Below, piece by piece: positions 47,350-60,100 of a stretch of 64,000 nt of DNA. Origin of the DNA: Xestospongia bergquistia (taxonomy: Eukaryota; Porifera; Demospongiae; Haplosclerida; Petrosiidae); the NCBI GenBank assembly GCA_963965975.1, contig OZ014412.1, forward strand, positions 7,192,708 through 7,256,707. The letters are read 5' to 3'. Position 1 is the first letter of the stretch, and every line of letters starts with the position of its first letter. Both the position numbers and the translations under genes were made by a program. The notes beneath the pieces are model-generated. The model was not told the origin of the DNA and made no database searches. It saw nothing but the letters and a program-made list of their open reading frames with translations.

Positions 47350-47921
47350 AAGCACCCATCAGTACATGTCAAATTAAACTGACCTTGATCTTAACTTTTG
47401 GCCAGAGAAAGACTAAATAATGTATTTGTTAAATATACACAATAATAATGTATAGGATGCTCAATGGCCAACTCTATAAGACTCTGTTGTCATGTCTTTG
47501 TATATACCTTACATTCAATGTTATTTAATTTTATCGATCTCTATTACAAACATCTTTTCATCATCTTAATGACTTTTTTGAATTATATATTTGTATAAGG
47601 GAGATTCAGTTGTCTATAAGTAACTTACCTCAAAATCCTTACTTTTATTAATATAAAAATACCATAATAACAAGTGTGACTTCCTCTGAATAGTGACAGT
47701 GTTGACTGTCAATACTGCTTGATGTGACATATATTGTCCAGTATTATAATCTTCCATCATAAGTTAGACTCCTACGTACCTACAGGTTGTTGTTCACCAT
47801 TTGCTAACCTTTCCTGGTATACATTGGAATGCTATAATTTGCTTTGAAAATTAATTTTTATTGGTTCCACATCACATCTTAAGTCTTTGCTTTTGAAACT
47901 CTTTATGATAGCACTCTTAAG
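47350..47921. other. Promoter-side spacer of 47922
   Basis: No gene seen. It is collinear with 49652-50307 before the broken gene at 50308, and ends in CTTTGCTTTTGAAACTC and CTCTTAAG before the ATG. Confidence 0.6.
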
Positions 47922-49160
47922 ATGGTATATTTCTATGCTGTAACTCTACTAGCTGTTATTGCTAGTGTCTCTGCTAGTTCTACTAGTGGTAATGATGGCT
48001 CTGATACATGTCTTTCTACCTCTTCTCTCAATTTTATTGAACAAGCTCTAGCTAATATTAGCAATCAACTTGGACGTTTTGGAACTAAAGATCCCTCTGA
48101 CATTGGAGAATCTCTTACTGGTGTTACAAGTCTCCTTCAGCTGTCTCTGTTGAGGGAGTTACTAGGTGAGTATAAGAAGGGATCACCTTCAGACAAGCAA
48201 CAAGGACTGCCTGTCTTGAGTCGTATTGAGCTGTTACTGAACACCTCCATTCAAGATCTAACTAGTAGACTGGACACTGTAGAATCTAACACTGACCTGT
48301 TATTGAGACGTAGTAATATAACTCAAGATACTCTGACTTCTATTGATGATAAAGTGGAAGATTTCACCAACAAATGTGGATCTCCTATGCTGCGATCATG
48401 TGAGGAGATCAAAAGTAGATGTCCAAACTGTCCTTCAGGCTATTATATTATAGCTGATAATCGCAGCATTGCTCATCAAGTGTACTGTTATATGGAGGAG
48501 TTGTGTAATTCCACAGGAGGTTGGATGAGGGTAGCTTATCTTAACATGACAAAAAGTAATGAGAAATGTCCTGATGAATTTAGACTGTATAGTGAAAATG
48601 GTGTTCGAGCATGTGGTCGACCAGTTAGTAGTGGAGGTAGCTGTGCAGGAATAACATTTCCATCAGGTAACATTGAATACTCTCAAGTGTGTGGTAAAGT
48701 TATTGGATATCAAGTTGGCTGGCCAGATGGAGCACATTTTAGCAATAACAAGAACATAGATTCAAATTATGTTGATGGCATTCTATTAACTCATGGTAAT
48801 CCTCGTAGTCATATTTGGACTTTTATTGTTGGCGCACAAGAAAACAATCAATGGAGTTTTTGTCCATGTGGTAGTAAAGATTCCAGAAACCCACCACCAT
48901 TTGTTGGTAATGATTATTACTGTGAGTCCGGAAATCCAAACTATCCAGTTGTTGGTAAATTTTATGCCAATGATCCACTGTGGGATGGTCATCAATGTGG
49001 TAGTATAGAAACTGCCTGTTGTCAACGTACTGGTATACCTTGGTTTTATAAGAAACTCAGTTACTCCACTACTAATAACATAGAGATGAGGATCTGTCTT
49101 GGCCATGAGACATCTGATGAAGATTGTGCTGTAGCCCAGTATGAGATCTATGTTAAGTAG
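47922..49160 (+). CDS. Secreted fibrinogen-like array protein, type I stalk, CPNC loop, C-type a
   Basis: Intact frame of 412 residues. The signal peptide is MVYFYAVTLLAVIASVSASS. The standard type I stalk is followed by the first loop CPNCPSGYYIIAD, a one-residue variant of CPDC, and MTKSNEKC in place of MTDSNEKC. The a-type C-terminus (GWPDGAHFSNN, AQENNQWSFCPCGSKDSRNP, CLGHETSDEDC) is almost the same as 12079 and 18523 over several hundred bases, closer than the stalks are. This suggests recent sequence exchange among these C-terminal halves. Confidence 0.88.
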   Translation: MVYFYAVTLLAVIASVSASSTSGNDGSDTCLSTSSLNFIEQALANISNQLGRFGTKDPSDIGESLTGVTSLLQLSLLRELLGEYKKGSPSDKQQGLPVLSRIELLLNTSIQDLTSRLDTVESNTDLLLRRSNITQDTLTSIDDKVEDFTNKCGSPMLRSCEEIKSRCPNCPSGYYIIADNRSIAHQVYCYMEELCNSTGGWMRVAYLNMTKSNEKCPDEFRLYSENGVRACGRPVSSGGSCAGITFPSGNIEYSQVCGKVIGYQVGWPDGAHFSNNKNIDSNYVDGILLTHGNPRSHIWTFIVGAQENNQWSFCPCGSKDSRNPPPFVGNDYYCESGNPNYPVVGKFYANDPLWDGHQCGSIETACCQRTGIPWFYKKLSYSTTNNIEMRICLGHETSDEDCAVAQYEIYVK

Positions 49161-50307
49161 TTTAGGAATAGACATGTAATATGAGGGGCTGTATACTTTG
49201 CTGCTTTGTCGATGCACACACTTTTAATTTTTGCTAAATCTAACGTGCAAAATATAATCCCAAATTTTTATTATTACTTATAATTTTTAATGTGATAACA
49301 AAGTTTACTTTATCAACTGAATATGGAATGGTTATAATGATTAATTGTGCTAAATTGTCACCTACTAAAACAAAACCCTAAAACAATATACATGTTTTAA
49401 GAACTTCCTGACAAATTTGACACAATTACTATGTCATAATTATTTTTATTACGTTATGGTTACATGGTATGTTCTTTAAGTGCTAAATTATCAGTGTGAA
49501 TTGTTCTCACTTTGCCTGTATCTCATTTCACCTAATTCTTTACTAAGTATCACTATGCCTACAAGTTTATGTCATTTGCCTATACAACTAAACCCCAAAC
49601 CCTAAACCCTACACAATGAGAGTGTGTGAAATGAGATATAGACAAAGTGAGAAGCACCCATCAGTACATGTCAAATTAAACTGACCTTGATCTTAACTTT
49701 TGGCCAGAGAAAGACTAAATAATATATTTGTTAAATATACACAATAGTAATGTATAGGATGCTCAATGGCCAACTCTATAAGACTCTGTTGTCATGTCTT
49801 TGTACATACCTTACATTCAATGTTATTTAATTTTAGCAACTATTCTAATAAATGATAAATATGTATGTACTAAAACTGGCTATAGACTTGTTCAAAGTTG
49901 TATCCACCTTATTCTAGAGTAATTTTAAATGTCAATTTGTAAAGTTTTAGTAACAATCACTATTACAAACATCTTATTATGATTTTTTTGGAATTATATA
50001 CTCGTATAAGGGAGATTCAGTTGTCTATAAGTAACTTACCTCAAAATCCTTACTTTTATTAATATAAAAATACCATAATAACAAGTGTGACTTCCTCTGA
50101 ATAGTGACAGTGTTGACTGTCAATACTGCTTGATGTGACATATATTGTCCAGTATTATAATCTTCCATCATAAGTTAGACTCCTACGTACCTACAGGTTG
50201 TTGTTCACCATCTGTTAACCTTTCCTGGTATACATTGGAATGCTATAATTTGCTTTGAAAATTAATTTTTGTTGGTTCCCCATCACATCTTAGTTTTTGC
50301 TTTTAAG
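49161..50307. other. Spacer, second copy of the 47090-47921 unit
   Basis: No gene seen. After the C-type a 3' flank, about 49380-50290 repeats 47090-47900, including the foldback repeat. The gene at 47922 and its upstream spacer were thus part of a tandem duplication with the gene at 50308. Confidence 0.65.
49506..49651 (+). repeat. Foldback repeat, second copy
   Basis: Arms at 49506-49531 and 49626-49651, paired as at 47204-47349, again around CCCTAAACCCTACA. It was carried along by the tandem duplication of this spacer. Confidence 0.6.
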
Positions 50308-51668
50308 ATGGTATTTTTCTATGCTGTAACTCTACTGTCTGTTATTGCTAGTGTCTCTGCTAGCTCTACTAGTGGTAATGATGGCTCTGATACATGTCTT
50401 TCTACCTCTTCTCTAAAATTTATTAAACAAGTTTTAGCTAATATTAGCAATCGACTTGGACATTTTGTAAGTAGAGATCCCTCTGATATTGAAGAGTCTT
50501 TTACTGGTGTTACAAGTCTCCTTCAGCTGTCTCTGTTAAGGAAGTTACTAGGTGAGAATAAGAAAGGATCAAGGACTACCTGTCTTGAGTCGTATTGAGC
50601 TGTTACTGAACACCTCCATTGAAGATCTAACTAGTAGACTGGACACTGTAGAATCTAACACTGACCTGTTATTGAGACATAGTAATATAACTCAAGATCT
50701 AACTAATAGACTGGGCACTATAGAGTCTCTCCTACAAGGACTACCTTCAGTTATAACTTCACTACAAAAGCAAGTTAATCGTCATCTGTCATTCAACATT
50801 AAGAGTATCAAGTCGAACACTGACTTGTTATTAAGACATGACAATATAACTCACAGTACTCTGACATCTATTGATGATAAACTAGATGATGATAGTGATG
50901 AGTATACACCTTCTCCATTACTTCACTCATGTGAGGAGATCAAAAGTAAATGCCAAGTAGTCCTTCAGACTATTACATTATAGCTGATAGTCATGGGCAT
51001 GCTCGTCATCTGTACTGTTATATGGAGGATTTGTGTAGTTCTACAGGAGGTTGGATGAGGGTAGCTTATCTTAAAATGACAGATAGCAGTGAGAAATGTC
51101 CTGATGAATTTAGACTGTTTAGTGAAAATGGTGTTCGAGCATGTGGTCGACCAGTTAGTAGTTGAGGTAGTTGTGTAGGAATAACATTTCCATCAGGTAA
51201 CATTGAGTACTCTCAAGTGTGTGGTAAAGTTATTGGATTGGATCTCCTGATGGTCCACTTGGTATTGATATTAATGGAAAATATGCAGATGGTATTAGTC
51301 TGACACATGGTAGACCTTGTAAACACATATGGAGTTTTATTGGAGGAGTACATGAAAACCATAATCCAAACAAATGACCATGTGGTACTAGTGGTGCTAA
51401 GAATACTCCATCAGTTGTTGGTACTGACTATTATTGTGGGTCTGGTAATCCTAACAGCTATCAGCACTTATACAGTACTGATCCACTCTGGGATGGCAAA
51501 GGTTGTGGTAGTGTTGAGAAACCTTGTTGTACTTGATCCAACCTTCCATGGTTTTATAAGACTCTGGGGTCCTCAACAACTGACTCCATTAAAATGAGGT
51601 TATGTTTTGATGAAGGAACAAGTAATGAAGATGTTTCCTTTAATTTGGTGGAGATTTATATAAAATGA
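50308..51668 (+). pseudogene. Long type I array gene with many breaks
   Basis: The start MVFFYAVTLLSVIASVSASS is good. A small loss at AAAGGATCAAGGACTACC shifts the frame. The stalk then continues with the extra segment (LLQGLPSVITSLQKQ). One base is lost in the WPSS loop (AAATGCCAAGTAGT for AAATGGCCAAGCAGT), a TGA follows ACCAGTTAGTAGT, bases are lost at GTTATTGGATTGGATC, and more stops lie in the C-type b half (AAATGACCA, ACTTGATCC). The end IYIK and TGA is still recognisable. At least six breaks, so clearly dead, though the overall length is near normal. Confidence 0.85.
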
Positions 51669-53803
51669 AATTTAAACTGCTGAATTTCTAACTAAATGTC
51701 AATAATGTGTTAATTATAATTATGTAAGACATTTTGTCAACAAAAGTTGACTGCATGTAATAAATGACTGTTTTGTTACCCCTTATTTTTGCATAATAAT
51801 TAATCATTTGTGAAAATGTCATCAGTGATTGGTACAAGCAGTGCCCACATTGTATAGCAAAGTATTCTGTTGTTAATTTTTAGAGTGTAGTTTTAATATT
51901 TATCTGGCAGGCAGTTATTATTTTTTGTTAAGTATTGTGATACTGGTCCCACACTTTATTGACTTTAAAACTTTAATATGTTCTTGCCAGATATGTATTA
52001 ATAAATATTGTATTGACTGTCACAATAATTGTGAGTTTGACTATGAATTTTATTATCATACACTCAATGATATATTACAAATATACCTTATATGGAGTTA
52101 ATTTAAGTAGATGTCACAAATCACAAACACTAAATGACATGAAGATTTAATTCATGTATTTCATTTGATGAACTTAAGAAAAATAATATTTAGGCAAATT
52201 TAAAACATTATTATTTTGTTTGCTAAATAAGCTGATCTATGGTACTAGTCTTGTTATGAAATTATATTATACTAATATATTGTTACTAGATTTATCACCT
52301 AATCTCTTGACTTTTTGGGCTGAGTAAATTTCTTGCTATAACTGACCTTGATCTTAAATTTGATTATTTACTGAACCAGATATATCCCATAACATTAACT
52401 GTATTCCTTCACCATAACTTGAGTAATTCTTTAACTATGTTAGAATTCTTGATTTAAAGTAAGTAAATTTTTTATTGAATCTGCACAAGGCAATGAATAT
52501 TCTAAAACTTGATTTGTAATATCTTTGTACAGACCTTAAACCTTTAAACCCACTGTTAATGATTAGGTGTACTAATTTATAGTGACTATTGTAATAAATG
52601 CTAAACTTTATATATGCTAAAACCAGTTTTGTCATAAGACTTGTTCAGAATTATATCCACACTTTTCTAGCTTTATAATGTCAATTTGTAAAGTCATTTA
52701 GTAATCACTATTACAAAATTATGATTTTTTGAACTGTACTCTTATTTAAAGAAATTCAGTCTTTTAAAGGTCAGTTAACTCAAAATTCTTATATTTTTTA
52801 TCCTGATTATCACAATGGAATTTGATGGTTGAAGAAAGTTAGTTATAATGCACTTAAACTAATAAGTGATAACTTAGTTTCTTTTTAATAATTTCCTTGT
52901 TCTAGTACATATGTAATATACTTTATTGCTTTTTAATTTGTGATCTGTGTCAATGTCTGGTAAACTATAATATAGTATTGTCTTTACATAGGTTAAAAAG
53001 TCTTATATGATTTTTTAATTAATACTCTTGTTTAAAGAGATTCAGTCCTCCAAAGGTCTTTAAAGTATTAACTACAATTATAAATATGTTTGAAAAAGAC
53101 CTCAGTATGAGATTATATCCCCCTCTAGTCTATATTATTTTGTATGATCTTACTTGGTTTCATAAACTCATGATTCCATGTTCCATTCATAGACATTGAA
53201 CATTGATAATTTTTCTATAAAGTGCTTTAATACCATCAAAATTAGTAGTGGGAGTAGTCAATTAGATATCTTATTTTTATCAGCAGCTCACAATGACTTC
53301 TGCCTTTACTGTTATTATAATTTTGTTAAATATATCATGTCATATCTTAGCAGCATGTGCAATCTTTTTAGTCATTTAATCTCTGTATTAGGAAGTTTCC
53401 CAATGTACTCAGTTTTAAAACTCCCAAAATATCCACTATCAATTGATTGTACTGTAAAGACTACCATTATATAATAATGCCTAATGTTTTATTGATAAGT
53501 CAATTAACCTCAATATATTATGTATAATAGAATTCTCCTCTCCATGTCTGTCTGTTGTCCTAGATAGTTAACTTTGATGTAATCTGTAGTTAAGATCAAA
53601 GTAGTTCATGAGGTAATGGATATCTTTTAAGAGCTGAATTGAAAAGGTTTCTTAATTGGAAAGTCCTCTAAATGTTACTACAGATGTTGTTTATTACTAG
53701 ATCTGTTTGTGATCCACAGCTGTTGTTAAGTGGACTTGTGTACATGATGCTATAATCATGATTTATATTGGTAATCTTCTCTTTTGAAACCATGGAAGGA
53801 GAG
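51669..53803. other. Long spacer
   Basis: No intact gene. About 51840-52640 resembles 1840-2640 (TGTCACAATAATTGTG, CATACCTTATATGGAGTTAA). About 52610-52800 resembles 20220-20400. About 53225-53770 is repeated at 62800-63270. Confidence 0.6.
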
Positions 53804-53931
53804 ATGGTAGTCCTTGTAATCACATCTGGAGTTTCGTAGTAGGAGTATATGAAAACTTTAATCCAAGTTATTGTCCTTGTGGTACCAGTGGTTCTAAAAG
53901 TGTTCCATCATTTGTTGGTACTGACTATTAT
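53804..53931 (+). pseudogene. Internal fragment of a C-type b array gene
   Basis: About 43 codons: GSPCNHIWSFVVGVYENFNP, SYCPCGTSGSKSVPSFVG, TDYY. It is closest to 27052. Both ends stop abruptly. The right side joins ATATTCCATGTAGCTTGTGC, which is spacer like 6648-6670, so the fragment is a recombination scar. Confidence 0.75.
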
Positions 53932-55057
53932 ATATTCCATGTAGCTTGTGCTGTAATAAAGACTTTTGTAGGAATTTGTGTTAAGTAGTAAATTATAGTT
54001 TTGATTAAATTCTGAATAGGCAAAACTCTACATAAGACAACTATTATGATGTTGTTACAACCTTCCTATTACACAAGTCAATGTTTTAAGTTAAATTGCT
54101 GTATATACTACTAATGAAATTTCATTCATCTGACATTTGGCATTCTATTAATTGTTGTTGTCCTCTTGTTAGTCTTTGTCATAAAGAAGACTTTTATTAT
54201 CAAACCATATTGATCATATAATCACTACTTCTGTATTAAAAAAATTTTCAACACACCATATATGGTCATCATACTATAATATATGGTCACTAGTTATTAT
54301 CTTGTTCAGAGTCATGTCCACCTTCTTCTAGCTTTATAACTTGAATTATATCAAGTCCTATAGCAGTAATCACTAGAACTAAAATATAATGATAGCTTTT
54401 TGAATTATGCTAAGAGATTCAGTCCTTTTAACTCAGTAGAAGTACTTCCTTAAAACAAAAAGTATATATAATATAGCCTAATAGTGGCAATATATGGTCA
54501 ACTGGATTCTTATTTTAGGATATATAATGCTGTCATTTGTGGTTTATTCATATTATACTTGTGGTTTGTCAAGTCACTTTTTCTTCATAACCAACCACAA
54601 ATCCACTTTCTTCTAGCTTTTTAACTGGAATTGTGTCAAGTCCTATAGCAATAATCACTAGAACTAAAATCTAATGATAATCTTTGAATTATGCTAAGAG
54701 ATTCAGTTCTTTTAACTCACTATAAGTAAATCCTCAAAACAAAGAGAAAGCATATATCCTATTAGTCACAATATATGGTCAACTGGATTCTTATTTTAGG
54801 ATATATTATGCTGTCATTTGTGGTTTATTCATATTATACTTGTGGTTTGTCAAGTCACTCTCCTTATTACAAGTAACCACAAATTATTGCACGACTTGTA
54901 CCAGGAAATAGGTTAATTCAACATCCTTTAATGCTTCCTGCTGTACTTTAGGGAAAGTTATGTGTACGCTGATCTTACTCTATGTGGGATAAATTCTTTA
55001 GTATTTCCTTAAGGATGTGGATTTACACTTTCATATCAATTTCTTTCAATTTGGTAG
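53932..55057. other. Spacer with two copies of the dispersed repeat
   Basis: About 53932-54300 resembles parts of 6640-6800 and 28500-28710. About 54302-54890 holds two head-to-tail copies of the repeat described at 32336. About 54890-55060 matches 11830-12010. No gene seen. Confidence 0.65.
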
Positions 55058-55064
55058 TATAAAT
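55058..55064 (+). promoter_or_regulatory. TATA-like box, promoter module P2
   Basis: TATAAAT in GGTAGTATAAATTTGAGG, about 75 bases before the ATG at 55137. Same context as 12002. Confidence 0.45.
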
Positions 55065-55136
55065 TTGAGGCTAAATGCTACTGTTTTGGCATCTTAATCT
55101 TCTAACTAGAAAGCATTTCAAGATAACACTTTTAAG

Positions 55137-56453
55137 ATGGTATATTTCTACACTATAACTCTACTGGCTGTTATTGCTAGTGTCTCTGCTAGTTCTACTA
55201 GTGATAATGATGGCTCTGATACATGTCTTTCTACCTCTTCTCTCAAATTTATTGAACAAGCTCTAGCTAATATTAGCAATCAACTTGGACGTTTTGGAAC
55301 TAGAGATCCCTCTGATGTTGGAGAGTCTCTTACTGGTGTTACAAGTCTCCTTCAACTGTCTCTGTTAAGGGAGTTACTAGGTGAGTATAAGAAGGAATCA
55401 CCTTCAGACAAGCTACAAGGACTAGCTTTCTTGAGACGTATTGAGCTATTACTGAACAACTCCATTCAAGATCTAACTAGCAGACTAGACACTGTAGAGT
55501 CTCTCTTACAAGGACTACCTTCAGATTTAAATTCACTAAAGAAACAAGTCAATAGTCTGTCATCCAGCATTAAGATTGTCAAGTCAAACACTGACTTGTT
55601 ATTAAGACATGACAATATAACTCACAATACTCTGACATCTATTGATGATAAACTAGATGATTATAGTGATGAGTATACACCTTCTCCTTTACTTCATTCA
55701 TGTGAGGAGATCAAAAGTAAATGGCCAAGTAGTCCTTCAGACTATTACATTATAGCTGATAGTCATGGACATGCTCGTCATGTGTACTGTTATATGGAGG
55801 AGTTGTGTAATTCCACAGGAGGTTGGATGAGGGTAGCTTATCTTAACATGAACGATAGCAGTGAGAAATGTCCTGATGGATTTAGACCATATAATGAAAA
55901 TGGTGTTCGAGCATGTGGTCGACCAGTTAGTAAATGGGGTAGCTGTCCAGGAATAACATTTCCATCAGGTAACATTGAGTACTCTCAAGTGTGTGGTAAA
56001 GTTATTGGATATCAATTTGGATCTCCTGATGGTCCAGTTGGTAGCAATATTAATAATCCTTATATAGATGGTATTAGTCTGACACATGGTAATCCTCGTA
56101 ATCACATCTGGAGTTTTATATCCGGACCATTTAGCAACCGTCATCCTAGCTATTGTCCCTGTGGTACTAGTGGTGCTAAGAGTGCTCCATCATTTGTTGG
56201 TACTGACTATTACTGTGAGTCTGGTAATCCTCTTAGCTCTCATCCACCTCAACTTTATACTAATGATCCAATTTGGGATGGTCAAGGTTGTGGTAGTGTT
56301 GAAGTGCCTTGTTGTAATCGAACCAATCTTCCTTGGTTTCATAAGCCGCTGGGGTACTCTACAATTGACTCCATTGAAATGAGGCTATGTTGTGATGAAG
56401 GTACAAAAAATGAAGATATTCCCTTTAATTTGGTGGAGATTTATGTCAAATGA
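55137..56453 (+). CDS. Secreted fibrinogen-like array protein, long type I stalk, WPSS loop, C-type b
   Basis: Intact frame of 438 residues. Signal peptide MVYFYTITLLAVIASVSASS, type I stalk with the extra segment (SLLQGLPSDLNSLKKQ, NSLSSSIKIVKSNTDL), and WPSSPSDYYIIADSHGHARH. At the half-domain boundary it reads VSKWGSCPGITF where most have VSSGGSCVGITF. The C-terminus (GSPDGPVGSNINNPYIDG, SGPFSNRHPSYCPCG, NPLSSHPPQLYTNDPIWD, CCNRTNLPWFHK) is the close partner of 24329, and so is the 3' flank. By position it is the counterpart of 24329 in the duplicated block. Confidence 0.88.
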   Translation: MVYFYTITLLAVIASVSASSTSDNDGSDTCLSTSSLKFIEQALANISNQLGRFGTRDPSDVGESLTGVTSLLQLSLLRELLGEYKKESPSDKLQGLAFLRRIELLLNNSIQDLTSRLDTVESLLQGLPSDLNSLKKQVNSLSSSIKIVKSNTDLLLRHDNITHNTLTSIDDKLDDYSDEYTPSPLLHSCEEIKSKWPSSPSDYYIIADSHGHARHVYCYMEELCNSTGGWMRVAYLNMNDSSEKCPDGFRPYNENGVRACGRPVSKWGSCPGITFPSGNIEYSQVCGKVIGYQFGSPDGPVGSNINNPYIDGISLTHGNPRNHIWSFISGPFSNRHPSYCPCGTSGAKSAPSFVGTDYYCESGNPLSSHPPQLYTNDPIWDGQGCGSVEVPCCNRTNLPWFHKPLGYSTIDSIEMRLCCDEGTKNEDIPFNLVEIYVK

Positions 56454-56647
56454 TATTTTTCTATTGAGTGTATGTAATTCAAACATATTATTAGTAGTGA
56501 TTAAATTAATAAAACTCCTCCTACCAATTAGATATTAATTGTTTTCCATAGTTTTAATAATTTTAATTTAATAATTTTTATTGTTTTAATTTTGTCAAAA
56601 TGAAAATACTCGATATTAACATCAAAAAATGTTATGTATAGTTGTTC
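56454..56647. other. 3' flank of 55137, ending at a deletion joint
   Basis: Matches 25553-25735. At about 56646 the sequence jumps to what is about 28243 in the first block, so about 2.5 kb including a gene like 27052 has been lost here or never copied. Confidence 0.65.
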
Positions 56648-56696
56648 AACTAATGAAGATGTTCCCTTTAATTTGGTGGAGATTTACAACAAGTGA
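56648..56696 (+). pseudogene. Last codons of an array gene like 27052
   Basis: TNEDVPFNLVEIYNK and TGA, followed by the same 3' flank as 27052 (GAAATTTGAAATCTAC). Only about 15 codons survive. Confidence 0.8.
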
Positions 56697-57132
56697 AATT
56701 TGAAATCTACTGATTTCTGTAATAGATTCTTGATAGTGTGTTAGTCATAATATGTAAGACAACAAAAATTGACTTAACTAACTGTACATATTGACTTTTT
56801 GCTTTGTTTACTCATTTTTGCAAAATAATCATTTATAAAAGCGTTATTAGTACATAACAAATTACAAACTAAGTTTCCACATTGTATTGACAAGATGTGT
56901 ATACTTCTATTTGTCTCCTCTTGTTAGTTTTTGTTGTAAAGGAGACTTATTATTATCAAACCTTTTCCCATTAGAACATATTGATGATATAATCATTATA
57001 CTTCTATATAATAAGAACAGTAGACTTTAAGAAGTAGCAAACCATATTTTTATAACTTTAACAACACACCTTTTATGGTCATCATACTATAATACATGGT
57101 CACTAATTATTATTATCTATATTATATAATAA

Positions 57133-60100
57133 CAAGGTAGTCTTTCTGCTACTCAAGATAAATTAAGTGCTGCCTATGCTGATCCATCAATGAACCAGAC
57201 AGCATATAATCTTCATGCTGTACTAGTTCATCAAGGACAAACTTCAGGTGGTCATTACTGGGCATATGTAATGAATGAATGGATGAATAGATGGATGGAT
57301 GAACGAATGGGTGGATGGATAGACAGATAGACAAACAAGCAGATGGAATCACAGTGATCTTCTAATATTACTATATTTCCTTTATTAGTTTCTGGTCAGA
57401 CATTGGCACCCTTCCTTCAGTAGTATGTAGAAGACAATAACAAAGCCTTTGACAATAAAGTTATGGTTTATGACCTCAAAAAACAGAGAGCTCAGAGTAA
57501 AGGAAAAGAGCTTATAATACCAGTTAAATCAGTTTGTTTTGTTCCACCTGGTACCACTCTATCAGCTGGCACAGCATCCAATAACTCCGAAATGATAGCA
57601 TTAGCTTCTGACACCAAACGAGCTCATGCTGAAAGCCCTCGACCAGATGATATGCAGGTAATGTAGAACTAATTTTATTATGTTTGACCTTACCATGACT
57701 GGACATTAAATAATACTCCACTAACTGTTCCCATATATTAAATACAAGTAATATCTTTACATTGTTAGTTATATTAATTGGTAAGTATTGTTACTAGATA
57801 ACATTTGTGTATTAATATAATGATAAAGTCATTAGTGATTTACAAGGTCATGGATTGACTTAGTATTGTCAATATTGACTCAATTATTTCACTTTGTTAC
57901 TAATATTCTGTATCTAGTAATTGTACCTTTGTAATATTTTACTATTTAAATGATGTTCTTTTTTCTGTCATTCAGATTGATCTGGACAATCTACCTCCTA
58001 TTGATCCTCTTCTTCAAGCTCAATTTGAAGCAAAAATGACTCAAAAACTTCGACAATTATCAACAGAACTACCTGATTCCATCATAGAACCTAGACTACT
58101 TTCTGAATTTCATTACGCCAGTACCTGTCAGTCGAGTGAGACTGTATGACAAGCTATGTTATTGTCACTAGTGACCAGTGAAGCTGAAAAAGATGACAAA
58201 TAAAATAAATATATATTTTAAAATTATATTGTAAATTAGTAAAGTCAATTTTATTTTAATTATTAGTTGAGGGTATGTTTTTTTAATTTGTTACAGTTTT
58301 TCATTATCACTTCTGGCAAAGAAGGAACTGCTCACTATTTACAAGAATATACATATCTATGATGAACTGAAAGTAAATAATGAATGGATGGATGGATGGA
58401 TGAAGGATAGATTGGATTGACATGAGGACTGACAGCTGGATCAATAGACAATCAGCTGGACACACATACATACAGACGGACAGACAAACAGGAGAACATA
58501 ATAAGATAATAGTGACTATTTCTTTCTTGTAGTTTGGCTGATGACTCTATCAAATGTTCTGTAGTGCTTGTTATCATTGTGTCCAAGCTGTCAATGAAGT
58601 GAAGAAAGAAAGACAAGTTAGTTCCAACTCCACTTATTAATTATTCATTGCATGTAATATATAGTTGTTGTCTAGCTTTGTCTAATGCTGTTCAGTCATT
58701 TGCTCTTAATGCTCAAATCTGTCAACTATCTAACCAGAACTTTGCCCTAGAACCTAAAGTACTAGGAGAATTTAGAGCTAGAACTTTATTGGTAAGTGGG
58801 ACTGTCTACATATACACAATGTACAGCTTAGAACTAGAACATCATGTAGTATAACCAGTATAACTAGTATGATTAGTATAACTAATATGACTATATGACT
58901 AGTATAACTAGTATATCTAGTATGACTAGTGTGACTAGTATGTAGTATAACTAGTATATCTAGTATGACTAGTGTGACTAGTATGTAGTATAACTAGTAT
59001 ATCTAGTATGACTAGTGTGACTAGTATGTAGTATAACTAGTATATCAAGTATGACTAGTGTGACTAGTATGTAGTATAACTAGTATATCTAGTATGACTA
59101 GTGTGACTAGTATGTAGTATAACTAGTATATCTAGTATGACTAGTGTGACTAGTATGTAGTATATCTAGTATATCTAGTATGACTAGTGTGACTAGTATG
59201 TAGTATAACTAGTATATCTAGTATGACTAGTGTGACTAGTATGTAGTATAACTAGTATATCTAGTATGACTAGTGTGACTAGTATGTAGTATAACTAGTA
59301 TATCAAGTATGACTAGTGTGACTAGTATGTAGTATAACTAGTATATCTAGTATGACTAGTGTGACTAGTATGTAGTATATCTAGTATATCTAGTATGACT
59401 AGTGTGACTAGTATGTAGTATAACTAGTATATCTAGTATGACTAGTGTGACTAGTATGTAGTATAACTAGTATATCTAGTATGACTAGTGTGACTAGTAT
59501 GTAGTATAACTAGTATATCTAGTATGACTAGTGTGACTAGTATGTAGTATAACTAGTATATCTAGTATGACTAGTGTGACTAGTATGTAGTATAACTAGT
59601 ATATCAAGTATGACTAGTGTGACTAGTATGTAGTATAACTAGTATATCTAGTATGACTAGTGTGACTAGTATGTAGTATAACTAGTATATCTAGTATGAC
59701 TAGTGTGACTAGTATGTAGTATATCTAGTATATCTAGTATGACTAGTGTGACTAGTATGTAGTATAACTAGTATATCTAGTATGACTAGTGTGACTAGTA
59801 TGTAGTATAACTAGTATATCTAGTATGACTAGTGTGACTAGTATGTAGTATAACTAGTATATCTAGTATGACTAGTGTGACTAGTATGTAGTATAACTAG
59901 TATATCTAGTATGACTAGTGTGACTAGTATGTAGTATAACTAGTATATCTAGTATGACTAGTGTGACTAGTATGTAGTATAACTAGTATATCTAGTATGA
60001 CTAGTGTGACTAGTATGTAGTATAACTAGTATATCTAGTATTACTAGTGTGACTAGTATGTAGTATAACTAGTATATCTAGTATGACTAGTGTGACTAGT

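Noticed and set aside
53196-53474. 92-codon frame in the spacer
   Set aside because: The repeated copy at 62800-63000 has a different frame (62613-62894) and does not keep the protein.
57149-57352. Minus-strand frame with SIHPFVHPSIYSS
   Set aside because: Translation of the GGAT-type simple repeat in the USP pseudogene intron.
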